Assembly (NCBI RefSeq): GCF_900116685.1
Contig: NZ_FPBL01000001.1
Coordinates: forward strand, 186,001-250,000
DNA length: 64,000 bases
From: Nitrosomonas eutropha
GTDB lineage: Bacteria > Pseudomonadota > Gammaproteobacteria > Burkholderiales > Nitrosomonadaceae
Direction: 5' to 3'
Shown: one piece after another, positions 1-10,009 of the stretch
Numbering within the stretch: the stretch's first letter is position 1
How the letters are laid out: every line of letters starts with the position of its first letter
Notes under the pieces: generated by a model
What the model was told of the DNA's origin: nothing
Database searches by the model: none
What the model saw: the letters and a program-made list of their open reading frames with translations, nothing else
Made by a program: the position numbers and the translations under genes

Positions 1-1
1 A

Positions 2-70
2 CAGCAAAAACTGGTCGAACTCGTCCAGTTAGCCATCTGTCAACGGCTGGAAGGAATCAGTTGCCATTGA
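2..70 (+). other. Possible 3' end of an upstream gene
   Basis: An open frame enters from the left edge and closes with TGA at 68-70, giving a tail of 22 residues that ends LEGISCH. It could be the C-terminus of a gene starting outside the window. Nothing in it identifies a family, and it may be a chance frame. Confidence 0.2.
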
Positions 71-250
71 CTTTTCCTCCATTCAAACAGATCTTCAGCT
101 CATCCAGTGTTTTGTACTTGTCACGTGCGACAATATGCCACATTGTTTATTCCAAATGATTATTTGATACTGGGTGCCGGGCTATGCAAGGCATGAAATA
201 TCCGGGTATAGCCTCTTTTGCCAATCATTCAAATATCAAGAAAAATTTAG
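71..250. other. Intergenic stretch before the PEP-CTERM gene
   Basis: No convincing gene. A 28-codon minus-strand frame (143 to 57, starting MWHIVARDKYK) is too short to call. The part next to 251 must hold the promoter of the PEP-CTERM gene, but I see no clear -35/-10 pair and only a weak AAGAAAA before its ATG. Confidence 0.3.
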
Positions 251-1057
251 ATGAACAAGACAATCAAATATGCATTGCTTTTAGCCGCCGGTATAACCTC
301 ACTACCTGCCACTGCTCATATCAGCTATAGCAGCCGTGATTTTGGAATCTACGATTCGACCACTGGCGGATCAAGCACCATTCTTCATCAATTCGTAACA
401 GGGAACTACGGCTGGATAGATGGGACTGATTCCGATCAGGGGAATAGTCACGGAGTACTGCCTTTCCGGTTTACGCTTACCAGCTCGGCCAGCGTAATGC
501 TCAGTTTCCGGGAAGATAGCGCGATGACCACCAACTACAAAGGTGAAGCAGCCCTTTCAATGCTGGGATTGACGCCTGGATTCTCACTATATCGAGGATT
601 AGCTCACGTTTCACCTCACGAACTTGATCATGACAACACTGAAGGCTCCAAACTCCTGCGCCCTGCAAGCAGCGAAGGCTCATTCGTGGCACTGGCTGAC
701 TGGAGCATCACTAGTGAAGATGATCCGCAGGCGCTGGATCCAAGCTACCTCACCTATATCGGGCACGCTTATGATGGGGCCGTGGATTATGGTAATGGCC
801 TCATCCCAGGTGGGGATGGAATAGCGAATCATTTTGTGTCGAAGACATTCCAGCTTGATCCTGGTGATTACTCTGTCTTCGCAGGTGGCTCAAATTACGG
901 GGATCAGCTGGAAGGCAACCCAAGCCTCGCAGCCCGTTATGGTTTAAACGCTTCCTTTAGCATAATGCAACAAGTTCCCGAACCAGAGACATACACTTTA
1001 CTGTTAACAGGCTTGGGGTTACTGAGCATCGTCACACGTCGCAGACGAGAGTATTAA
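251..1057 (+). CDS. PEP-CTERM sorting domain exoprotein
   Basis: A 268-residue exported protein. It has a Sec-type signal peptide (MNKTIKYALLLAAGITSLPATA) and ends with a textbook PEP-CTERM tripartite signal: VPEPE at about residues 242-246, a hydrophobic helix (TYTLLLTGLGLLSIV) and a basic RRRR tail. In known systems the tail is recognised by exosortase (EpsH/XrtA) and the protein is released to the surface or matrix, usually in exopolysaccharide-producing Gram-negative bacteria. The middle region is rich in Ser, Gly and Asp and matches no enzyme family I know. No exosortase or EPS gene lies beside it; metG follows convergently 36 bp away. Sorting signal certain, function of the body unknown. 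Confidence 0.85.
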   Translation: MNKTIKYALLLAAGITSLPATAHISYSSRDFGIYDSTTGGSSTILHQFVTGNYGWIDGTDSDQGNSHGVLPFRFTLTSSASVMLSFREDSAMTTNYKGEAALSMLGLTPGFSLYRGLAHVSPHELDHDNTEGSKLLRPASSEGSFVALADWSITSEDDPQALDPSYLTYIGHAYDGAVDYGNGLIPGGDGIANHFVSKTFQLDPGDYSVFAGGSNYGDQLEGNPSLAARYGLNASFSIMQQVPEPETYTLLLTGLGLLSIVTRRRREY

Positions 1058-1092
1058 TAACCATACAATCAATTGGCATTTCTCAGAAACGC

Positions 1093-3195
1093 TTACTTCA
1101 CCTGCATACCTGGTTGTGCGCCACTGTCCGGGGCGAGCAGGAAAGGCCCGCCACTTTCACCGCTTGCAGCCAGTACCATGCCTTCTGAGAGCCCAAATTT
1201 CATTTTACGCGGGGCAAGGTTGGCGACCATTACAGTCAACCGCCCTTTGAGTTGTTCCGGGTCATAGGCAGATTTGATACCTGCGAAAACGATACGCTGT
1301 TCAGAGCCTATATCCAGCGTCAGTTGCAGTAGTTTGTCCGCACCGGGAACGTGCTGTGCGTCGAGAATCCGGGCAATGCGCAGATCGATCTTGCTGAAAT
1401 CCTCAATTAAAATTGTTTCGGCAATGGGAGCTACATGTTGTTGTGCTTCAGCATGCCGCGTGGGTGAATGAGTGTCGTTACTGGTTGTCATGGTTTGTCG
1501 GTTGGCTTCCGTTAATGCAGCAATTTGTTTGGGATCAATACGGGTGATAAGGTGTTGATAAGCATTAATAGTGTGGCCTGCCGGCAGCAGCATAACGGAT
1601 AAAGGTTGTTCAGCTTGCCGCTTGGGCCAGCTTAGTGCTGGCCAATTGAGAAAATGCTCGATACGTTCTGCGGTATAGGGCAAAACCGGTTTCAGATAGC
1701 AGGAGAGCAGGTAGAACATCTGAATCCCCAAGCTACAGGCACGGTGCAACTCACGTTCGCGCGTTTCATCCTTGGCTATTTCCCAAGGAGCAAGCGTGTG
1801 AATCAGTTCATTGACTTCATCCGTGCGCTTCATGATATGGCGTATCGCGGCAGAAAAATCACGTGCCTCGTAGGCCACTTCGATGATGCCCGGCTGCCAG
1901 CCGGAGAAATGTTCATCTACCGTTTGTTGCAGCAGTTGATAATCTTCACCCGTCACCAGCTTGCCGTCGAAACGTTTGCTGATAAATCCGGCGCAACGGC
2001 TGGCAATGTTGATGTACTTGCCGACCAGATCCGCATTAACACGCGCAACAAAATCTTCCAGGTTAAGGTCGATATCCTCCATGCTGCCGTTGAGCTTGGC
2101 GGCATAGTAGTAACGTAACCATTCCGGATTCAATCCCTGTTGCAGATAGCTCTCCGCCGTAATAAACGTGCCGCGTGATTTGCTCATTTTCTCGCCATTC
2201 ACGGTCAGAAAACCATGCGCAAAAATTTGCGTGGGCGTGCGGTAGCCGGCATTTTCCAGCATTGCCGGCCAGAACAGTGCGTGGAAATAAAGAATATCTT
2301 TGCCAATGAAATGATACAACTCCGTGGTGGCGCCCTTCTTCCAGTATTGATCAAAATCAATCCCCTGCTCGGTGCAGAGCTTTTTGAAGCTGCCCATATA
2401 GCCGATCGGCGCATCCAGCCACACATAAAAATATTTGCCGGTCTCACCAGGAATTTCAAAGCCAAAGTAAGGTGCATCGCGTGAAATATCCCAATCAGAT
2501 AATTTATTCTCACCCTCTTCCCCCAGCCATTCGTCCATTTTATTAGCAGCTTCTGCCTGCAAGTGGTTGCCTGTGCGTGTCCACTTGCGCAAAAAATTAC
2601 TGCAACGTGCATCAGACAGCTTAAAGAAGAAATGCTCTGATGCTTTTCGGACAGGCGTTGCGCCGGAAACAGCGGAATAGGGATTTTTCAGCTCTGGTGG
2701 TGTATAGGCCGCACCGCAGGCTTCACAAGAATCCCCGTATTGATCAGCCGCTCCACATTTTGGGCATTCACCCTTAACAAAGCGGTCTGGCAGAAACAGG
2801 TTCTTGACTGGATCATACAATTGTTCTATCGAACGGATTGCAATCAGCCCCGCTGCTTTCAGTTTCTGGTAAATATCCTCGGCGTAGTGGCGTGTTTCAT
2901 CGGAATGCGTGCTGTAATACTGGTCGAAAACAATATAAAAACCGGTGAAATCACGCAAATGTTCTGCATGGACCCGCGCAATCAATGCTTCCGGTGAGAT
3001 ACCCTCTTTCTCAGCACGCAGCATGATCGGCGTACCATGCGTATCATCCGCACAGACATAATAGACAGTGTGCCCCTGCATTTTCTGGAAACGTACCCAG
3101 ATATCGGTCTGGATATATTCAACCAGATGCCCCAGATGAATGCTGCCATTGGCATAAGGCAGCGCGGAAGTTACCAGAATATTGCGTGCGGTCAT
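1093..3195 (-). CDS. metG: Methionyl-tRNA synthetase
   Basis: Charges tRNA-Met with methionine in the cytosol. Length 700 aa fits the long bacterial form. Class I signatures are present: HLGH at residues 20-23 and KMSKS at 336-340. A zinc knuckle with Cys144, Cys147, Cys157 and Cys160 interrupts the catalytic domain. The last ~110 residues form a separate tRNA-binding OB-fold (EMAP II/Trbp111-like, starting near [14 protein letters not shown]), which in this family promotes dimerisation and tRNA binding. It is divergent from the apbC/mrp gene across about 105 bp. Confidence 0.97.
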   Translation of the reverse strand: MTARNILVTSALPYANGSIHLGHLVEYIQTDIWVRFQKMQGHTVYYVCADDTHGTPIMLRAEKEGISPEALIARVHAEHLRDFTGFYIVFDQYYSTHSDETRHYAEDIYQKLKAAGLIAIRSIEQLYDPVKNLFLPDRFVKGECPKCGAADQYGDSCEACGAAYTPPELKNPYSAVSGATPVRKASEHFFFKLSDARCSNFLRKWTRTGNHLQAEAANKMDEWLGEEGENKLSDWDISRDAPYFGFEIPGETGKYFYVWLDAPIGYMGSFKKLCTEQGIDFDQYWKKGATTELYHFIGKDILYFHALFWPAMLENAGYRTPTQIFAHGFLTVNGEKMSKSRGTFITAESYLQQGLNPEWLRYYYAAKLNGSMEDIDLNLEDFVARVNADLVGKYINIASRCAGFISKRFDGKLVTGEDYQLLQQTVDEHFSGWQPGIIEVAYEARDFSAAIRHIMKRTDEVNELIHTLAPWEIAKDETRERELHRACSLGIQMFYLLSCYLKPVLPYTAERIEHFLNWPALSWPKRQAEQPLSVMLLPAGHTINAYQHLITRIDPKQIAALTEANRQTMTTSNDTHSPTRHAEAQQHVAPIAETILIEDFSKIDLRIARILDAQHVPGADKLLQLTLDIGSEQRIVFAGIKSAYDPEQLKGRLTVMVANLAPRKMKFGLSEGMVLAASGESGGPFLLAPDSGAQPGMQVK

Positions 3196-3300
3196 CAGTT
3201 ACTCATCTATTCAAAACATATAATAAGAGAAGATTGTAACAAACCAGCTGGCGCGATATTTGCTAACATCAATACTTTTGTGGCGGGAGCACGCTCATCA

Positions 3301-4386
3301 ATGATCACACAACAACAAATTGAAACGGTGCTGGGGCAAACCATTGATCCCACGACCGGTAAAGATTACCTTACCAGCAAAACTGTCAACAATATTCAGA
3401 TCAATCAGACCGGCGTAGCAATAGATATTGAACTTGGCTATCCGGCTAAAAGTGTGCTGGATACCATCCGTCAGCAGATTGAATACGCCTTGCGTACCCT
3501 GCCCGGAATCGGATCAATCACAGTTAATGTCACCAGCAATATCATTGCCCATGGCGCACAGCGCAAACTCAAACTTTTACCTGGTGTCAAGAATGTGATT
3601 GCAATCGCTTCTGGTAAAGGGGGGGTGGGTAAATCCGCTACTGCCGTCAATCTGGCACTGGCGCTGGCAGCCGAAGGGGCAACGGTAGGCCTCTTGGATG
3701 CCGATATCTATGGCCCGTCACAACCGCAAATGCTCGGCGTCAGTGGGCAGCCACATTCACCGGATGGCAAAACCATTGAGCCAAAGATGGCCTATGGTGT
3801 CCAGATGATGTCAATTGGACTCCTCATTGATGTGGAATCTCCGATGGTCTGGCGTGGCCCGATGGTAACGCAGGCTTTGCAGCAACTATTGAATGACACT
3901 CTCTGGCAAGATCTGGATTATCTGCTGATTGATCTGCCACCTGGCACGGGCGATATTCAACTGACACTCGCCCAGAAAATTCCGGTAACTGGCGCGGTCA
4001 TCGTCACTACACCGCAGGATATTGCCCTATTGGATGCCCGCAAGGGTCTGAAAATGTTTGAGAAGGTCGGCATTCCCATTTTAGGAATCGTGGAAAACAT
4101 GAGCCTGCACACCTGTTCGAACTGCGGGCATACCGAGCCAATTTTCGGAACGGGGGGCGGTGAAAAAATGAGCAAGGATTACAACGTCGAACTGCTGGGT
4201 GCCCTGCCGCTGGACATCCGTATCCGCGAGCACACGGATGCCGGCACACCCAGTGTCGTGGCTGAACCGGATGGACAAATTGCCGCCATCTACCGCACGA
4301 TTGCACGCCGGGTCGCCGCCAAAATATCGGACATGGCGCGTGATTACACGGATGTATTTACACAAATTATCATGGAAGACGATTAA
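3301..4386 (+). CDS. apbC: Iron-sulfur cluster carrier ATPase ApbC/Mrp
   Basis: P-loop NTPase of the Mrp/NBP35 family that binds and passes on [4Fe-4S] clusters. The ATG at 3301 follows GGGAG (about 3284) and gives 361 aa; the frame stays open upstream into metG territory, but that part has no family match. Domains: N-terminal MIP18/DUF59 module (about residues 1-90), deviant Walker A GKGGVGKS at 105-112, Walker-B-like LLIDLPPGTGD, and the cluster-ligand pair Cys272-x-x-Cys275. The divergent metG and downstream dcd arrangement is common in proteobacteria. The gene runs into dcd with a 12-bp gap, so the two are probably cotranscribed. Confidence 0.95.
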   Translation: MITQQQIETVLGQTIDPTTGKDYLTSKTVNNIQINQTGVAIDIELGYPAKSVLDTIRQQIEYALRTLPGIGSITVNVTSNIIAHGAQRKLKLLPGVKNVIAIASGKGGVGKSATAVNLALALAAEGATVGLLDADIYGPSQPQMLGVSGQPHSPDGKTIEPKMAYGVQMMSIGLLIDVESPMVWRGPMVTQALQQLLNDTLWQDLDYLLIDLPPGTGDIQLTLAQKIPVTGAVIVTTPQDIALLDARKGLKMFEKVGIPILGIVENMSLHTCSNCGHTEPIFGTGGGEKMSKDYNVELLGALPLDIRIREHTDAGTPSVVAEPDGQIAAIYRTIARRVAAKISDMARDYTDVFTQIIMEDD

Positions 4387-4398
4387 TCAAGGCCACGC

Positions 4399-4965
4399 AT
4401 GTCGATCAAATCAGATAAATGGATCCGCAGGATGGCTGCCGAATACGGTATGATTGAGCCATTCGAGCCCGGTCAGGTTAAACAAAGAGATGGGCACAGC
4501 ATCGTCTCCTACGGTACATCCAGCTATGGTTACGATATCCGCTGTTCGGATGAATTCAAGCTATTCACCAATCTAAATTCAACCATTGTTGACCCGAAAC
4601 GTTTCGATTCAAACTCGTTTGTTGATGTAAAAAATGATATTTGTATCATCCCGCCCAATTCCTTCGCGCTGGCACGCACAGTTGAATATTTCCGTATCCC
4701 GCGCAATGTGCTGACCATCTGCCTCGGAAAATCCACGTACGCCCGCTGCGGCATCATTGTCAATGTCACACCATTTGAGCCAGAGTGGGAGGGTTATGTC
4801 ACACTGGAGTTCTCCAACACAACCCCCCTGCCCGCCAAGATTTATGCCAATGAAGGCGTTGCCCAGGTCATCTTTTTTGAAGCGGATGAAGTATGTGAAA
4901 CCTCCTACAAGGATCGCAAGGGTAAATACCAGTTTCAGCAAGGGGTGACGTTACCAAAAATATAG
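4399..4965 (+). CDS. dcd: dCTP deaminase
   Basis: Deaminates dCTP to dUTP, feeding dTMP synthesis. 188 aa, the usual length of the homotrimeric enzyme. Signature residues are visible: the GKSTYAR loop with Ser112 and Arg116, and the catalytic Glu137 in VTLEFSN. The C-terminal lid ([14 protein letters not shown]) closes over the nucleotide. It starts 12 bp after apbC, suggesting one transcript. I see no phosphatase signature that would make it a bifunctional DCD:DUT. Confidence 0.95.
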   Translation: MSIKSDKWIRRMAAEYGMIEPFEPGQVKQRDGHSIVSYGTSSYGYDIRCSDEFKLFTNLNSTIVDPKRFDSNSFVDVKNDICIIPPNSFALARTVEYFRIPRNVLTICLGKSTYARCGIIVNVTPFEPEWEGYVTLEFSNTTPLPAKIYANEGVAQVIFFEADEVCETSYKDRKGKYQFQQGVTLPKI

Positions 4966-5052
4966 GTTTGAGAAATACCAAAAGGTACTTCCAACCAGCT
5001 CCTCCTGCCCTGCTCCTGATACTTCATAACAAGCAACAGAGCCAACTATCCA

Positions 5053-5388
5053 CTATTCAGTTTTTTGGTTAGTGTATTCGGCTGGAGCAAAAAATACTAG
5101 CACGGTCAGATCTTCTGTTATGTCATAAAAACAGTGATCAACATTGGCAGCTACAAAAATAATGTTCCCAGCTGAAATCTGCCGATGGTCGCTACCCACC
5201 CGCATACTCGCCTGGCCCCGTGTCACATAATAAACTTCATCCTCGGCATGCGGTTCCTGCAGATCAGACGATCCCGCAGGCAGAGTGTAAATCCCCATAC
5301 TGAGTGATGGCGTCCGCAAGAACTCCAGATAGGTATCTCCCGATTCCTTTTGCCGGTTGATTAAATCCAGCAATTTGTATATACCCAT
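5053..5388 (-). CDS. Small cupin-domain protein
   Basis: Single-domain cupin, 111 aa from the ATG at 5388. A TTG three codons upstream is possible, but AGGGG sits about 10 bases before the ATG, which favours the shorter form. Cupin motif 1 is recognisable as PHAEDEVYYVTRGQASMRVG (His, Glu and a later His would bind metal) and motif 2 as GNIIFVAANVDHCF. Proteins of this size are often sugar- or metabolite-binding or small dioxygenases; substrate unknown. It lies downstream of the MtfA-type gene on the same strand with a 73-bp gap. Confidence 0.75.
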   Translation of the reverse strand: MGIYKLLDLINRQKESGDTYLEFLRTPSLSMGIYTLPAGSSDLQEPHAEDEVYYVTRGQASMRVGSDHRQISAGNIIFVAANVDHCFYDITEDLTVLVFFAPAEYTNQKTE

Positions 5389-5461
5389 ACGCTTCAATTC
5401 CCCTGATCAAATTAAAATAGGCATCTAGCTTGAGTGATAAATCTGAATAATAATGGCCCAT

Positions 5462-6238
5462 TCAGGCCGGTTCTGTCTGCCGCGCTGCCGGATCCTGACG
5501 ATAAAACCAGGTCAGTTGCTGATATACCGCTGGAAAATGGTGCTTCAGCTGATGCGGCCTGATAAAAAAAACTTCACTCAATACCGCAAAAAATTCTGCC
5601 GGATCCGTTGCTGCGTAAGGATTGATAGCCGTTTCCTCAGCCTGTTCCACCTGCCTGCAGAAAATTTCATAAGCCTGGCTGAAAACCTCAGCCCAGCTGC
5701 GCGGATCCATCCCACTGTGCAGGGGTGGATAACCGTTGGCAGAACCATTCAGCATATCCAGCTTGTGTGCAAACTCGTGGATTACCACGTTATGCCCGTG
5801 TTTATCATGAACATGGGCCACATCCTCCCATGACAGAATCACCGGCCCGGCCAGCCAGGATTCGCCCGCAGCCACCATCCGCCTGGTATGTACAATCCCA
5901 ATTTCATCCCGATAGGCGCGATTGAGAATAAATTTGCCGGGATAGACGATTACTTCCACCCAGTCATCGTAATATTCCGGATCCAGTTTCAAAATCAGCA
6001 GACAAGCTTGTGCCGCGATCATCACACGCATCGCTTCTGTCATGACCAGTCCCTGCACGCCATTAATTTTTTTGTCATGCAAAAAAATTGTTGACCATTC
6101 CCGCAACCAATGGAGTTCATCCCGAGTTAATCCATACAGGAACGGTAACTGATCCACTACCGGCTGCCAGATAGATTCGGGAATCAGCTTGCGTTTGAGA
6201 ATCCGGCGCCGCCGCCATTTTTCCAGAAGCCAGATCAT
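5462..6238 (-). CDS. mtfA: MtfA-type zinc peptidase (glucose regulated peptidase family)
   Basis: 258 aa, close to E. coli MtfA (YeeI). The zinc site HExxH is present as His154-Glu155-Phe-Ala-His158, followed by KLDMLNG as in the family. In enterobacteria MtfA binds the repressor Mlc and has aminopeptidase activity; in Betaproteobacteria Mlc is often missing, so a different partner is likely. The N-terminal basic helix (WRRRRILKRK) is typical. Cytosolic, no signal peptide. Confidence 0.88.
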   Translation of the reverse strand: MIWLLEKWRRRRILKRKLIPESIWQPVVDQLPFLYGLTRDELHWLREWSTIFLHDKKINGVQGLVMTEAMRVMIAAQACLLILKLDPEYYDDWVEVIVYPGKFILNRAYRDEIGIVHTRRMVAAGESWLAGPVILSWEDVAHVHDKHGHNVVIHEFAHKLDMLNGSANGYPPLHSGMDPRSWAEVFSQAYEIFCRQVEQAEETAINPYAATDPAEFFAVLSEVFFIRPHQLKHHFPAVYQQLTWFYRQDPAARQTEPA

Positions 6239-6442
6239 TCAATCACCTGAAAGCATCATATTGCTGAGAAAAAGAGTACTGTTTGTTTGTTCCAAGAGTT
6301 GGATTTACAATTTTTATGGAGAAAATCTGTTACCAGTCTACAGATTGCAAGGCACAGGAGGCATGATGACAACTATAATTTCCAGCATCCCACGGCGGGC
6401 ACACTTGTCCATTCTGCTGATCTGCCCCTTCTCTCCCCTGCT
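6239..6442. other. Divergent intergenic region, mtfA / P-type ATPase
   Basis: About 200 bp. The ATPase frame is open through part of it, but the 52 extra residues look unlike any P-type ATPase N-terminus, so I treat it as leader. It must contain both promoters; no clear pair could be assigned by eye. Confidence 0.35.
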
Positions 6443-9181
6443 ATGAAAAATCAATTTACAGATAAGAATATCGAAGCGCTGCGACAAACGCAGTGGTATA
6501 CACTGACTCAATCAAAGATCGAGCAGATTCTGCAAACCGGGCCCAATGGCCTGAAAGCTGCTGAAATCCGGGAGCGCCTTGCCCGATTCGGATCGAATCG
6601 CCTGCCCCCACCCAAACGACGCGGGCCGTTGATTCGTCTGCTGATGCAATTCCACAACATCCTGTTGTATATCATGATTGCTGCAGCGCTCATCACCGCT
6701 CTACTGGATCACTGGGTGGATAGTGGCGTACTGCTGGCTGTAATCATAGTCAATGTCCTCATTGGTTTCATTCAGGAAGGAAAAGCTGAAACGGCGCTCG
6801 ATTCCATCCGGGCCATGCTATCACCCCGCGCAACCGTCATCAGGGATGATTCCCGCCATGAAATCGACGCTACTGAACTAGTACCGGGTGATATGGTATT
6901 GCTAGCTTCCGGCGATCGAGTGCCGGCGGATATTCGTCTGACTTCAATCAGGGAATTACAGATTGATGAAGCGACACTGACCGGGGAATCCATACCAGTA
7001 AAGAAACACATTGAAGCAAGCCTGCCCGATACCCCGCTGGGTGATCGCTCCGATATGGTCTATTCCGGCACCCTTGTCGTATTCGGCCAGGCCAGTGGAA
7101 TTGTTGTCTCTACCGGCAGTGCAACCGAGCTGGGCAAAATCAATCAGATGCTCACGGATATCAAGAGTCTGTCCACTCCGTTATTACGTCAGATTGATAA
7201 CTTTGGCCGCATACTGGCCATCGCCATTCTTGCAGCTTCTGTCGCGACTTTCGTACTGGGCACCATTTGGCGCGGCCATGCTCCAGAGGAGATGTTCATG
7301 ATGGCGATCGCGTTGATCGCTTCGGCGATACCAGAAGGGTTACCGGCCATCATGACCGTAACACTGGCACTGGGGGTTCAACGTATGGCACGACGTAACG
7401 CCATCATCCGGCAACTGCCCGCTGTCGAGGCACTGGGATCGGTAACCGTCATCTGCTCTGACAAGACCGGCACGTTGACCCGCAACGAAATGACCGTGCA
7501 GCACGTGATCTGCGCCGACCATGTATTCAATATCAGCGGTGTTGGCTATACGCCAGCAGGCGAATGCAGCATTGACGGACAAGTTATTGATCCCGCCCAT
7601 TATCCGGCGCTTACCCTGGCAATTCGCACGGGCGTGTTGTGCAATGATGCACGGTTACAAAAGGAGCACAATCAGTGGCATGTGGAAGGAGATCCCACCG
7701 AAGGCGCTCTACTGGTGCTGGGTGAGAAAACCGGTTTTTCCAGCCATCTTGCCAATACTGCCTGGCCGCGCCTGGATATCATTCCGTTTGAATCACAATA
7801 TGCCTTCATGGCCACCTATCACCGCGACAGTGATGATGAGCCCTGGATCTTCGTCAAAGGGGCGCCGGAACGTATTCTGGAGATGTGTACAACCCAGTTG
7901 CAGCAGAATGGTGAACAGCCGCTTGACGCCGGCTACTGGCAGCGAATGGCAACCGCCACGGCGGCTCAAGGATTACGCTTGCTGGCATTAGCTTGTAAAC
8001 GTATGGCGCCACAGGAAAACAATCTAAAAATGGCCGACATGGAAACAGGATTCACACTACTGGCTCTAGTTGGCATCATTGATCCGCCGCGTGAAGAAGC
8101 TATCCGGGCAGTAGCGGAATGCCATCGCGCCGGCATCCGGGTCAAAATGATTACCGGTGATCATGCAGAAACGGCTTGCGCTATCGGAGCACAATTGGCT
8201 ATCGGCACCGGCAAACCGGCTCTTACCGGAGTAGAAATCGCTGCCATGGACGATAATGCCTTGCGTAAGGTAGTCATGAATATCGATATATTCGCCCGCG
8301 CCAGCCCTGAACACAAACTGCGCCTGGTAGAAGCTTTGCAGACCAGCGGGCAGGTAGTGGCCATGACCGGTGACGGCGTGAACGATGCACCAGCACTCAA
8401 ACGTGCGGATATCGGCGTGGCAATGGGTATGAAGGGGACTGAAGTCGCCAAGGAAGCATCCGATATCGTGTTGGCGGATGACAACTTTGCCACTATTGTT
8501 TCTGCAGTACGCGAAGGCCGGGCCGTTTACGACAACCTGAAAAAATTCGTACTATTCATGTTACCGGCCAGTGGTGGTCAGACGTTGGTAATCATTGCCG
8601 CCATTTTGTTCGAACTCACACTGCCACTTACACCAGCACAGGTATTGTGGATCAATATGGTAACGGCCAGCACCCTGGGACTAGCACTGGCTTTTGAACC
8701 GGCAGAACGTAATCTCATGAGTCGCCGCCCACGCCCGCCGACTGAGGCATTTCTGTCTGGTTTTTTCGTGTGGCGCATTCTAATGGTATCCGTGCTGATG
8801 ATGATCGGTGCACTTGGCCTTTTTCTGTGGGAGCTGGGTAATGGCACTCGGATTGAAACAGCGCATACGATCGCTGTTAACACGATCGTAATGGCAGAGA
8901 TGTTCTATTTGCTTAACAGCCGCCATATTTTTGCCCCGATTACGCTTATCAAAGGTTTGACTGGCAATCGTTATATCCTGCTGACCATTATTGTTTGCAC
9001 GCTGCTGCAGATTGCTTATACCCACCTGCCCGCCATGCAGACCATATTCAAATCAACCGATTTGTCAGTGCTGGAATGGTGTAAATCCATCGCTGCCGGA
9101 TTGATGGTGTTCTACGCGATCGAACTGGAGAAATTCATTATCCGGCACACTCACTTCGTTTCATTGACAGCCAAAGATTAG
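6443..9181 (+). CDS. Cation-transporting P-type ATPase (P2 type)
   Basis: 912-residue membrane ATPase. The ATG at 6443 is chosen because family similarity begins there (cation ATPase N-terminal domain, [13 protein letters not shown]); the frame stays open to 6287. Landmarks in order: TGES in the actuator domain, PEGLPA in helix M4 (about 297-302), phosphorylation site DKTGTLT with Asp340, nucleotide domain, hinge GDGVND (about 643-648), and six C-terminal helices. PEGLP in M4 is typical of P2A Ca2+/Mn2+ pumps and related Na+/K+ pumps and argues against the P1B heavy-metal class; no N-terminal CxxC metal-binding domain is present. Substrate not provable from sequence; Ca2+ or a monovalent cation is the best guess. 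Confidence 0.9.
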   Translation: MKNQFTDKNIEALRQTQWYTLTQSKIEQILQTGPNGLKAAEIRERLARFGSNRLPPPKRRGPLIRLLMQFHNILLYIMIAAALITALLDHWVDSGVLLAVIIVNVLIGFIQEGKAETALDSIRAMLSPRATVIRDDSRHEIDATELVPGDMVLLASGDRVPADIRLTSIRELQIDEATLTGESIPVKKHIEASLPDTPLGDRSDMVYSGTLVVFGQASGIVVSTGSATELGKINQMLTDIKSLSTPLLRQIDNFGRILAIAILAASVATFVLGTIWRGHAPEEMFMMAIALIASAIPEGLPAIMTVTLALGVQRMARRNAIIRQLPAVEALGSVTVICSDKTGTLTRNEMTVQHVICADHVFNISGVGYTPAGECSIDGQVIDPAHYPALTLAIRTGVLCNDARLQKEHNQWHVEGDPTEGALLVLGEKTGFSSHLANTAWPRLDIIPFESQYAFMATYHRDSDDEPWIFVKGAPERILEMCTTQLQQNGEQPLDAGYWQRMATATAAQGLRLLALACKRMAPQENNLKMADMETGFTLLALVGIIDPPREEAIRAVAECHRAGIRVKMITGDHAETACAIGAQLAIGTGKPALTGVEIAAMDDNALRKVVMNIDIFARASPEHKLRLVEALQTSGQVVAMTGDGVNDAPALKRADIGVAMGMKGTEVAKEASDIVLADDNFATIVSAVREGRAVYDNLKKFVLFMLPASGGQTLVIIAAILFELTLPLTPAQVLWINMVTASTLGLALAFEPAERNLMSRRPRPPTEAFLSGFFVWRILMVSVLMMIGALGLFLWELGNGTRIETAHTIAVNTIVMAEMFYLLNSRHIFAPITLIKGLTGNRYILLTIIVCTLLQIAYTHLPAMQTIFKSTDLSVLEWCKSIAAGLMVFYAIELEKFIIRHTHFVSLTAKD

Positions 9182-10009
9182 AAACTTACTCATCGCAAGA
9201 AGTGTAACCTCTAGTAGCAGTGGTGATAGCGAGCAGAGTGCACCAGGAAATAAACAGTGAACTACAAAATTTCTATAGATAACGGAGGATGCCAAACATT
9301 GCAATCGGGATAATCGTGACAAGAACTGTATTCACAATATTCTAAAGAAATAAGCTAAAAATCTGATTATTACGATTGCGGATAAGGAAGCTACAAAAAT
9401 TATCAGAAGTAATTTCAGTAAGTATCTTTTCGCCCTTCTTGGCAAAACCAACAGCAGCATTAATATTACTGATCCAATCGCAATTAATGTTAGCACTTCT
9501 AAAAATTCCTGAAATAACACTGTTTATCCAAGTAAAAGAAAGGATCCAAACATACATATTCAGATTCTCCCACAAAAAGACAAGCAAGATACGCTAAGAA
9601 AGCGATTGAGAAGATTGCAGATTTTGCCCATTGTTGAGCTTATTACATAGCTTCATAGCTTTTCAGCACACCATTAAAACAGACAAATCTTCAATACTTC
9701 CTGGCTTTCCTTTCCCCACAGCCATATAGTAAATCCGGCAAGGATAAAGCTATCCAGACAGGCAGAAACGGCGGAGGCTGGGTCACTATTCGCCACATTC
9801 CATTCGCGACTAAAGAACTGAATTTATTGATGAAAGAGAAATTTATCTCTGGGATAATAAAAAATACTGTCTTCGCAAACGCCAGCGGCGTAAAGCAATC
9901 CAGTGAGCGGAAAAGCTATTCCACGGCCAATATTTCCAACGCAGACGCTCCCTGCACGATCTTCATTATCCCCAGGCTCACCGTCACCGCACGCATGAAC
10001 AATCTATGA
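9182..10009. other. Gene-poor 830-bp stretch
   Basis: No confident gene. Two weak candidates: a minus-strand 62-codon frame (9520 to 9332, GTG start) with two very hydrophobic segments around a basic RRAKR turn, which could be a small membrane protein but lacks a good ribosome site; and a plus-strand frame from about 9680 to 10009 with protein-like composition (TGRNGGGWVTIRH...) and no start or recognised family, possibly a gene remnant. Composition is AT-richer than the flanks, consistent with an insertion or decay zone. Confidence 0.3.

Noticed and set aside
3037-3300. Longer start for apbC/mrp
   Set aside because: It would overlap the metG 5' end on the opposite strand, and the extra residues have no family similarity. 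The ATG at 3301 has a ribosome site.
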